Part shown: positions 38,301 through 50,300 of the stretch, piece by piece
How the letters are laid out: each line of letters starts with the position of its first letter
Position numbering within the stretch: position 1 is the first letter of the stretch
NCBI RefSeq assembly: GCF_905147045.1
Contig: NC_065895.1
Span: forward strand, 2,919,001 to 2,983,000
DNA length: 64,000 bases
Source of the DNA: Nymphalis io
Lineage: Eukaryota > Arthropoda > Insecta > Lepidoptera > Nymphalidae
Reading direction: 5' to 3'
The notes under the pieces: generated by a model
The model's input: only the letters and a program-made list of their open reading frames with translations
The model's database searches: none
Told to the model about the DNA's origin: nothing
Position numbers and translations under genes: made by a program

Positions 38301-41300
38301 TAATTACGTTTAGAAAAGTTAATTTCAAAAGTAACAAAAAATGAGTAAGTGAGTACTCACTTCTAGGCTGCCTCCCCGGGCACGAGCCGTTTTCGCCATA
38401 GTATATATGCCATTGTAAAGATGTAAAGATTGCTTAACCATAAGCAAAATATAAATAACTTATCAAAACATAATTTAATTTCAATAAACTACTTACGACT
38501 ACTCACGACTTTTAATTTATTTTTCGTATCATGTTAATTAATAGTCTTATTAGTCTATATTAGAAACCAGTACAAATATATATGTTACATATTAAATCAA
38601 TTGAAATAACAAGATCCTTATATTAGACAAGTTGCTCAAAAAGCAGGGGCGGAGGTTCCAAGATTAATATGATGATATGCAATGTTTTATATGTATTTAT
38701 TATATTTTTTCAGTTACTCCAAATTTAATAAAACACGACTTCTGGTTAGGAGCTACTGTGAAAGCGAACTCCGATTATTTTGTGGTAAGTTACTAACAAA
38801 GAGATATATTTTATTATTAACAATACAGTCACCGTGAGCTTAATTGTTATGAAAAGTCAAAGTCGAATTCACCTAGGAGCCGAGATGGCCTAGTGGTTAG
38901 AACGCGTGAATCTTAACCGATGATCGTGGGTTCAAACCCAAGCAAGCACCACTGAATTTTCATGTGCTTAATTTGTGTTTATAATTCGTGTCGTGCTTGA
39001 CAGTGAAGGAAAACATCGTGAGGAAACCTGCATGTGTCTTATTTCATTGAAATTCTGCCTTATGTGTATTCTACCAACCCGCATTGGATCAGCGTGATGG
39101 AATAAGCTCCAAACCTTTCCAGCAGTGGGACATTAACAGGCTGTTACTATTACTACTACTACTATACTTCATTGCACAACAAAACAAAATTGCATAAAAT
39201 TCTGTAAGAATATCTCCAAGATTCTGAACTTGATAACAACATTATTATTATTATCTTCCTTTTCAGATTTGCACTCCAAGGTATAGTGAAATAAAGTCGG
39301 ACAGATCAGTCAAGAAACCGGCAACAGTCGGTATATGTTTCATAAAACATCAGAATGGCAAGGTCACTCCATTAAAACCAATGACCAACGGTGATCGTAT
39401 TATCAATGCAGATAATATGAAATTTAGTAAGTACATTAATATTTCTTGGTAATTAAAAAAAACCCTTACAACGTTTGTTTTTAAGAAAATATTATTATTC
39501 AAATTTTATTCCTTCGATTAATACGTTAAAAAACAATTCGTAAATGGAAGAAGCTATACGCATAGTAGAAATGTCAACGTGGCGAGGATGACAGAGAGAC
39601 AACATGGTAGGATTTTACTGGTGGTATGGCTTTGTATAAGCTCTTCTAGGTAGGTACAGCAGTACCAGTCCAGTATCAGCAGAGCCAGTATAATAAAATT
39701 ACATTCACAAGGTACATAATATTTTAGTTCCTAAGGTTGGTGGCGCATTGGCGATGTAAGCAATGGTTACATTTCTTACAATGCCAATGTCTATGGGCGT
39801 TGGTGACCACTTACCATCAGGTGGTCCATATGCTCGTCCGTCTACCTATACAATAAAAGTCAGAAATCAATCAAACCTGTATTCTCATTCCAAAACTGAT
39901 CGTAAGCCGTTTTTCTATTAAGACATGCCTTTTAGAATAGTATATAGCTACATATCATGTGACAGTATGCATTATAGAGTTTCGTTGTAAAGAACAAATT
40001 TATAATTTTGTCAAGCCCATCACATTATCAACAGTAACAGTTTTGAATCAATTTGCATGAAATTTACCATGGAAATGTTACGGTAAACTTTGTACCTAAA
40101 TACATTATTCATGTGAATAACATTTCGTCTTCTTCGTGGTTATACTGATTTTTTCACCGAATATCGGTTATATCGTTGGTTTTTTTTTTATTGAATTTAT
40201 AACAATAAATAATTAAATTTGAATATTGTTGCAAACGTAAATAACCAGAACGAATAAAACCAAATTGATTGATTCGACTTTAAATTTTGTGTAGACAAGG
40301 TAAGTTTCCTTTGCACATGTAAAATTCACTGAAGGGCGATTCGATGCGACGCGTTTGATGTATATCTTACTTGAGATTTTATTTGCCATACGTACGTAAT
40401 AACATTTTATCGTATTGTTATTAATTACAAAACCGAAATATAGAACAAAATATTCCTCAATATATTAAAATTGTAAAAAAGGAATTTTATGAACATAATA
40501 TAAATGGTAATAGAAAATGATGTTCGGGGCGCATTCGGCGCCTTGGACACCGGCGAGCCCCACATACCCCCCGATACGCCGGTACTGTTCCCCGGAACCG
40601 CGTAACTGGAAACGCGTAAAGCGTTTTTCCAGCGATAAAAAAAAAGAAAAAGGGTAGTACTTACTCAAACGGACTTGCACAAAGCCACACAACTATGTAT
40701 AGTTTATTAATTTTTTAGAAAAAATGATGGATTCCTTCGGTTGGAGTATGGAGTTGACGTCACAGAACGAGTTACTTGTTGGTGCCCCAGCTATGAATAA
40801 AGGTACTATTCCATTGGTGACATTAATAGCTTCGTTTTAAAGCGAGTTAATAAGCAATGGCAGAATTTAATTAGGGCTTATGTTAAAATAACTCTAATCG
40901 ATAAAGCCTATTATATACACGATACAAGAATATATAGATTATATAAATTTAAATACATATAGTTGTTTTTAAGTTTTTTATTTGAGAAAATAAATAAATA
41001 CTAATTTTCTTGCCAGTTTACTTTGGTAGTATCTATAATCAGAACCGTTGATAATTTTAAAATCGATTGAATTCTGTAATATTACTATTCAATGCCCAAG
41101 AACCGACTCCTTACTTGCTTATTAATATTATAAATTGGTAAGTGAGTTCGCACAAAACTACATTACTCTTTCGCGTCTTAACTAGCATCTGCCCTTAGTA
41201 AATAATAATTTTAACTTCAAGATGATCACAGTAACAAAAGGCACCTATTTACATATATTTTTAAATACGTATAAAATTTTTGAACTTTTTTCAGGCCGAG

Positions 41301-44300
41301 TGTTGATTTACCCAAGTGATTTAGGTTCGGCGACTCCAAAATTGATTTATAAAATAAGTTACGGGAATCCCGTTCTTTATAATTTCGGTAAGTGCTTATA
41401 TATCGACAAAAAAATATAATAAATTAAATTGCCAAAAAAAAAAACAGATTTTAACATATATCTTCAATCTTCAATCAGGACGTGTCCCGAAAACCTGTCT
41501 CGATATTTACCAATAGAATACTGAGAATATTTTGAGTTCGGTATGAACTGTTTGTATTCCTTACGGATACGCTGAGTGGATTATAATCGATGGAGGATTT
41601 CTCGCTTTGATTCTTGCTCTAATATATATCGCTATCTATATATATAAAGAAAACACTTCGATATAGCTTAGGGATAACTCTTCAACTATCAGACAGAGAC
41701 AAGGGAACAGAATTTATAAAATCAATTAATGAAAATACGTATAGCATAAGCGTTGTGTACTTAAAGTTATATGATGGCTGTAATTCTCGTGGACTAGTGG
41801 AGATTGTGTGGGCAAACACAAGTGCAGCTTTTTATCTCTCACTCAATCCAATGGGATGGTAATCCGCCACGATCGGGGAGAGTCGACTATAAATAATATA
41901 TGATTTCGTTTTTAAAGTAATTGATTTTTTAAGCGATGCTATTGTTGTATGACAGTGTCTTTTACCACTTATTAAAAAAATCATAAATAAATAAAAAAAA
42001 AAAACAATAAATAAATGTGAAGTAAATAAATAACATAGTGTTCCGTTAATGAAATAAATATATTTTTCTTATTATTATAATAATTTATAGCAACGAAGTA
42101 TACGCGCCATAAAAAGGGCGGCACGGGGCTCGCCCCCGGAGCTCGCCAAAAGATGTTTCATATAAAAAAATGATTGATACTTTTTATGTCTATTCTATTA
42201 TTTCATATCATATCTTCTAAATACTGATAGGTCTATCATGTTATTATTTGGATTAAGTAAGGAAGCCTTTATTTAAAACAATGATGCGTGAATCAAAACC
42301 GACTAAAATGTCAAATGTTACTAACATAACGTAAAGATTATTATAAAGTTAACTACGTTAAAAATGATGACGCCTTAAAAATGAAACGATCGTCTTTGGG
42401 GCATTTCAAAGAGAAATAATATTTTTGAAATTTACATTTTGATATAAAAAACCAGCTGTTTTTTTCGCCGATACGACTCAGGGATGTATGTTGTATGTAG
42501 ATTTGATTAGATAAGCTTAAAGTTTGGCCAAAATAATGCCACGATTCAATATATTTTAGGCTACAGTATAGCCAGTGGAAAGTTTTTCTCTAAGCAAATC
42601 ACTTATGCAGTGAGCACGACTTTTGGAGAATTAGGATTTGGAAAGGTACTGTATATTTTTTACTATAATAATTAAAATTTTTACTTTTATAATAACAGGT
42701 ATAAATAAATTTTTCCTTATGTTAAAACTTCATAATTTCACTCTTATAGTTTATCAGTTAAAACTTTATAATTAAAGGCTGGTCTATGTGAGTTTACCAC
42801 TCAATAGTTAACTAAATTCTAACTTTATATTAAATTACTTAATACATGTAAAAAATGAATTTTGTGATATACAGCAAGTTAAAATTTGACACATATGAAT
42901 AAAAAATGTTATTATTTTCGGTTAAGTTATTGGGTGTGGCTGAAACCTGACACATTTCGTCAGGCATGATTTATTTAAATGCACAATTTTACTTTAGCTA
43001 TAAGACTAACGAAGTTGTCAAATTATATACCTTGTATATTATCCGTTGCAGGTATATTTCTTCAATTCGAAGTATGAGAATATTGGAGCAATCAACGACG
43101 ACAATCTAGGGACGATGTTCGGTGCTGCGTTGTGTTCCGCGAATTTTGGCGTTGACGCGTTGCTGGTTGGTGCACCAGCCTTTGCTGATAATGATTACAC
43201 GTATGACATTGGTGCCGTTTATATTTTCATGGCACAATCCGGATCTAGTTCAAACGTAAGATTTTTGTACTAATGTTACTATCGGAGTCTTTGCACTTTA
43301 AGATAATAATAGCTTTAAATGTCTTCCAGTTTGTTAAAACCTCTTTCCTTGCTTAAATAAAATGATTATTTTTGTTCGACTTATTTTATTATTATATTAT
43401 TTCTTGATGCGGTTCGTTTTATTTCTTCTATATATTATTTTATTTAAATTGTATGTTTCAATTTGATGTCTGGACGTCGATTACTGCATTTGTGGTTATC
43501 AAAAAACAACAATCGTTCTTCATACATAAATAAATATTAAAATATATTTTAAAAAGATTTTATTTTCAGGAAATGACTTTAAAAAGAAAACTCGTGGGTA
43601 AAACTAGTGGTGGTCATTTTGGTCATGCTATTGTAAGCATTGGTGATATGGATGGTGATTCAAAAGATGGTAAACCCTTAAATGATACATATTATTTTCA
43701 GGCAAATAATTGTACAATTAATTAATTGTTGACATATTTTTAGAAATAGCAATAGCAGCACCATACGATGACGATGGCAGGGGCGCTGTTTATATTTATA
43801 CCGGAGAAGGAATTTTACAAGGAAAGCTCTCACAGAAGATACAACCAGAAGGATTTTATAATTTAGGGATCAGCTTAGCAGTTGTGAAAGACTATGACGG
43901 AAATGGGTGTAACGGTACATCTCCTAATTAATAATAAGCAAATTATAATTTTGTATTAGATTTAAACATGCGGATTCTATTTTTTATTTGTAGGCGGATA
44001 GAAAAGAAAATATGATCTTTGATGTTTAGTCAAATTTAGTTTACATTACATAGATACTGAAATCTCAATGTTATTAGATATACTGTTATGTATCCACAAG
44101 ACACAACTTTCACACAATGAAACAGCAATATTTAGTATTATTGTGATACGGTTTAAAAGGTGAGTGAACCAGTATAACCACAAGCGCATAGGACATAACA
44201 TCTTAGTGCTTAAGGTTAGCATTGACGATGTAAGGAATTGTTAATATTTCTTACAGTGCCAATGTCTATGAGTATGGTGATCAGGTGGTCCATTAGCCAG

Positions 44301-47300
44301 AATATCTGCCCATTTTAATTTAAAATATATATAATATAAATGTTATATAAATGTGGATACCACTTCTATCGACTGTTTTCCCCAACATAAAAGTATGAAG
44401 CTATTCAGAAAACCCAATAGTTTTTATTAGGAGCTTTAAAAACTAACCCGGGCTAATGATTTAATGGAAGTGTCCATACCAGGCTTTCACTCGATTCTTC
44501 TTCCTGTAAAACGAAAAAAAATACAGTTTTACTTGTGAGAAATCGCTTCACCAAATAATTGAATTTCACTGTTGTATACACTAGGTAACCCTGTTATGGT
44601 AATACTAATTTAGCTTTTGCTATATACATTTAAATTTATCGTTCGGTTTATTTGCAGAATTGGCTATTTCTTCACCTAAAAATACCAGTGTAGTCTTACT
44701 TAGAAGCATGACGGTTGTAACGGTAAACTTACATACTAAGTTTCCAAATTTTCAGGTAATTCAAATTCTGTATATATTTAATATAAATTAAAACCATTAC
44801 ATTTAATTATTCTCTATTTAATTTCAGAATTACAAAAACAAAACACACTTTGAATTTGATTCCTGCCTTGATGTCTTGCCACCTAAAAACCTAAAGGTCT
44901 TCAAAGTTGGTATGTAAATATGGTTAAATAAAAAATGTATATGATTACTGCATTTAAATGAACATAACTTGTGTTTATAATTCATCTCGTGCTGAATGGG
45001 ATGGATAAAAATATTCCACTACTAAATCCGCAATGGATCAGCGTGGTAGAATGAACGCACCAAAGCCTCCTCAAGAGGGGAAGAGCTTTAAGCCCAGCAG
45101 TGGGACAGTTACAGCTTACTTATAGAGAACTGATTTTTTTTTTACAGACTTGATAGTGAATATATTAACGATGTAAATATGGTTAAATAAAAAATGTATA
45201 TGATTACTGCATTTAAATGAACATAACTTGTGTTTATAATTCATCTCGTGCTGAATGGGATGGATAAAAATATTCCACTACTAAATCCGCAATGGATCAG
45301 CGTGGTAGAATGAACGCACCAAAGCCTCCTCAAGAGGGGAAGAGCTTTAAGCCCAGCAGTGGGACAGTTACAGCTTACTTATAGAGAACTGTTTTTTTTT
45401 TTACAGACTTGATAGTGAATATATTAACGACGGACCGAAATTCAAAACTAATAGGAGCTAGTGAAAATAAGTCATTGACGTATGAAGTGTCTTTGAATGA
45501 AAACAATCAATCTTTTTGCAGAAGCATTGGAGTGCAGAGCATACTCACGCCTGTAATTAAATTTTTTACCATTTTATTTATTTGGCGTAGATTGATTAGT
45601 TCTTTTTTAGTACAAAACATCAAATATATTAGTTGATTAGAAATCGATCTTGATTACGACCTGGTTTTTGTTAATGATACGTGGACCTTCACCGAGTATC
45701 ACAAATTTAAATCTGACCAAACACTCCTTAAATTTAATACTGTTAACAATTCATCTTATGTGGGGGAGGAACACATCTTCATCATCACATACATCATCTA
45801 TCGCATATACGTACTATCTGAATCGGTATATCTTTCTCCTGAAAAGACGTTGCCTTTACCTTACCATGGAACATTTACAGACTGCTTGCTACTTTTAAAC
45901 ATACTAATGTTTTTGGTCTATATGTTTTTTTTTTCTTATTTTGTGATCCAAAAATAAATGTCTAACTTGGTTAATAGTGTGTTAAATATTTATGAACAGA
46001 CCATTTCATTGTGCACTAATAAAACGATACGAAGACAAACTTTATATTTACTACTAATTAATAATGAATAGAGACAGCAGAACAAATATTACAAATGGTA
46101 CAAAATGTTAATAATTCCATTTTAAATTAATCATAAATTATAGGTAAAAGAATACAACCTAGTTATAGCATACAAGATATCCGTGACTTTAAAAGACGAT
46201 CCGTTGACAAGAGATGATTTTGATATTTCAAGAGCGATTTTGAGTGAACATAGTGTATTGGATCTTAACGATAAGCAATGGATAAGTGACTGTGGTGGTA
46301 AACTTTGTATACCCAACTTAAAGCACAGCTTAAACTCTTCTATACCGTAAGTAAAACTTGTATATCTGATATTTTTATTCGTTATACAGTCTTTTTTTTA
46401 AATTCATCACTTCATATAATCATACATCATAGGTCATCACCGCCAATAGATATATATACATACATTGGTATTATAAAAAATATTAAACATTTTTTTACCC
46501 TTATACCTGTACCCTGCAAACCGGAACAAAAACAATTGCACAAGTGTTACTGTTTGGTGGTAGAATGTGATGAGTGGATGGTGGTCTAGAGGTCCTAGAG
46601 GGACTTGCACGAAGCCCACCTAATTTTGGAATAATAACATTTTGAAATCTCTTGATTGAGAAATCTCATACATAAAACAGTAAAGCCAGTGTGAATTTTA
46701 AACACAAATTAAGCACATGAAAATACAATGGCGCTTGCTTGGGCTTAAACCCGCAGTCATCCGTTAAGATTCACGCGTTTTGACCACTTGGACAACGCAG
46801 CTTTGATAAAATATAATAAAATAAAACTAAACTAATAAAAGTACATTTTCCATTTTTATAGGATACCTTATGTTTTGGGATCATCGAATATGGAAAAGTT
46901 TACGTTATCAGTAAGAAATATTGGACAAACCGCGTACGATGCGTGCGCAATAGTGACTGTGCTTGAAGCTCGTGTACTCCGGCCCCCACCCGGGTGCACA
47001 TTACTCAAAGACAGTACACAATTTATATGCAAGCCTAATCAACCGCTTCGTAATGGAGAGATTTGGGTGAGTACAGATATCTCATGCATATTTATTAATT
47101 AGCAAAATGGCCCGATAATGTACAACAATATTTTTTTTTATAAAACGTATGCCTGGTTTGATCACATTCGATGCGTTCGCGCATCGTTTGTCTTTCAATA
47201 GTTGTTATTGTTATTGAATTGGCATAGCGTTTCTCGCGTAATGTTATTTAGTCACAACAAGTGTCGCCGGCGTCGTATCGGATTGTTTACAAAATAATCT

Positions 47301-50300
47301 AAAGAGCCATTAAATAGAGTTTCATTTCAATTTCAAAGCTTATAAAATTATTAGGACAATAAGGTTGATAATTTATTATGCATACTATTCTTCGAACAGA
47401 TTAATTTCCTTAAAAGCTATTCTTTATTTATATGTGGAATCGTTACAATTGCTTATTAATTACTATTGTCAAAAATCTATCACGGAAATAAACAACGCCT
47501 AAAAAGAATTGGCGAAAAGAACTCGTCGATTTTTTATGTATCCAACTTAGTTGACTAATTATCACACGACTGTCCAAAAATAGTGTATAATATTTTTAGG
47601 GTTCTTGTATGTATGTGTTTTTCTTTTTTTCACCATAACTGTTAAACTAAACAGATTTGGTATCGTTTGAATCTTTTTCGTTTCTTGACAAGATATCGTG
47701 TTTTTTAATTTTTGTCATTGTCATAATTCGTCATAATTTTACAGAATATTCATCCAATCGAAGTTGAGACAACTCTACTTACAAGTGGAAACGATGAACT
47801 TACAATTCAAAGTGACTTATATAATAACTGCAACAACAAGACAGACAGAAATACTTTTGAAGATAAATTTATTCTACGCAGCGATATTGACAACATTTCA
47901 CTTAAAGGGTAACTGCGTTGTTTTATAAATACTTACTTGGTGGTAGGGCTTTGCACGAACTCGTCTGAATAGGTACCACCAAATGATCACATGTTCTACA
48001 ACCAAACAGTAATACTTATTATTGTTGTGGTCTGGGTGGAAGAGTGCGTTGGCCAGTGTAAATACAGGTACAAAGGACATAACTTTCTTCTTCTAATATT
48101 AATCTTTAATTAATCTTAGTTCCCAAAATTCGCATGCATTTGCAATATAAGGGATGTATTATTTCTTACGGCGCCAATGTCTATGGCGGGTAAGTAAGGA
48201 CCACTTACCATTAGATTGCACATTTCCACGTCTGCCTGCGTAAGATAAGAATGTAATAATAAAACTGTCTAAGTGCTCAACCAATCAACACAACTCACGT
48301 GACCACCACGTGAGTCTAAACCAATCTGATTACGATGGGATTTAATTTCAGCCAAACAAATCCAGATCAGACTGTTAATATGACAAGAAACGACGTATAT
48401 GACTTAGGAAAAAGTATGGAGCATGTGTACACGGTAAGTAATCATATACATAAATTTGTTCTAAATTAAATCACTTTAATAAAAATATATTTTTTATATT
48501 GCTATTCGAAAAAATAACATTAGCGTCTGAAACACAGGCTAAGTTAAAGACGTTAAATATATAGAAAAATAGAACATATTTTTTGAATTACATACAATAC
48601 ATTCCTACCTCCATACATAAATATAAAATATTATTGATTTTTATTTCGTGATTACTACACATCGAATGTTGTTATATAACTATACATATACATATACCGG
48701 GAAACAAATATCATCATCCTTATTTAAAGAAAAAATTTGAAATAAGAACTCATAATTTCCATGTTTTTTTTCCACAGATAAGTAATAATGGTAAAACAAA
48801 TTGGATCGGTATCAAAAGTGAGATTATTTTAGACAACGTGCCCTACATCAATTATTCGGGAGCTCCGATTACAGTAAGTATTTAAACATTAGCAAATGGG
48901 CTTCACCCTTATTAGACTAACTATTTTCTAACTAAAAAGTAAAACGATACAATTTGTTTACAGTTAAGCCTCAACTGCCTCAACTAACTAAACAACAACT
49001 CAGCCTTAGTATATAAACTGTTATGTGGATATACATTAATGTACTATGTACAAATTCTTACGAATTATTTATTTATACGTCAAAGTTATATATACTGAGA
49101 AATAAATCTTAATGCGCAAATAAAATTACAATATATATATATATATATACTAATTAAAACCTATCTTAGCATGGAAATAAAAGATTCTTTAATTGACGAG
49201 AAACAAAACCTTAACTTATATAAAAAATACTATAATTTATATAAATGTTTTGTGTTACGGAAATATATATATTATTCATATTCAGTTATAATTCAGTTAT
49301 ATGTGGTCATAAAAAAATGAATATTGGTATAATCTTGATAACTCAGAACTTAAAAAAAATATAAAAAAAACATCAAATTAAATAAATACAGATAAAAAAT
49401 ACTACTATATTAATGACCTTGGAATAATAGGAAGAAAGATGGCAAAGACATATAAACTTTACTCATTTCTCATTTTGCGAACATCAACAAAAAGAAATTT
49501 TAGATAAAAAACTTTCCTATATCTGTTCTTATATCTGAGGTATTTCTTTCCGTATAATTATTTCGGTGGTAGATTTTTTACAATCATGAAACGCATGCGT
49601 AATGCTTTCAAAACAACATATGTATGTACATTGTAATTGTAATCTAGTTTGTCTAGGTATTGTAATCTAGGTCACTTTGTCTATTAATATTGTACTAAAA
49701 ATGATTCTAATAATCCTTAAATATACAGACACATTTCTACTAGCTACACTTCGTTAGATATGATTTCAAATAAAACATTTCAAAATGTGTTAATAATTTA
49801 TTGACACAAACATTCTCCGTTTAATTTATTATTATCTACTTAATATCGTATATTGGTTTTCCATAGATTTCTAAGGACAAATCGTCAGGCATGGAGTGTT
49901 CTACGACAAACAGCAGTCGAACAGAGTCACAAATAATAGTATTATGTGACATTGGAGACTTGAAGAGAAACCAAAAAGTCAACGTCATTATTGCTATCGC
50001 CATTCCTCCAAACACCTTAGGTTCGGAATTTTTATTTGCAACAAATAGATTTGACCCATAAAAAAAAATTAACAGACCGTTAATATCAAACTGCTGGGCA
50101 TAAACTTTAAAGAGAAGGATTTAAGGTTTTTTTATTATCGCCGCCAAACAAACAGAACACAACACACTATGTATGACTGTTTAAAAGTATAATATCTTAT
50201 GAGTAGATGGTACATACACAAAGACGGGCACAAATCCCTTCCCCAAATGAAGCTTATTCCACTATCCTGCTTCGAAGCGAAGTTTTTTTGGATATTTATG

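Larger units (their letters stand above)
36920..44755 (+). other. Integrin gene 2: beta-propeller exons 2-12
   Basis: FG-GAP signatures: LIVSAPK (blade 1), FWLGATV and ICTPRY (blade 2-3), ELLVGAP (blade 3), ALLVGAP (blade 5), EIAIAAPYDD (blade 6) and ELAISSPK (blade 7). Calcium loops DMDGDSKDE (residues 344-352) and DYDGNGCNE (401-409) are intact. In blade 5, where gene 1 has DLNGDSSSE, gene 2 reads SANFGVDA, so the loop is gone. Confidence 0.85.

Noticed and set aside
45650..45898. 82-aa plus-strand frame over integrin gene 2 exon 15
   Set aside because: Different frame from the integrin reading (IDLDYDLVFVND), which matches the family; the frame is open by chance, though it is what strict GT-AG splicing would enter.
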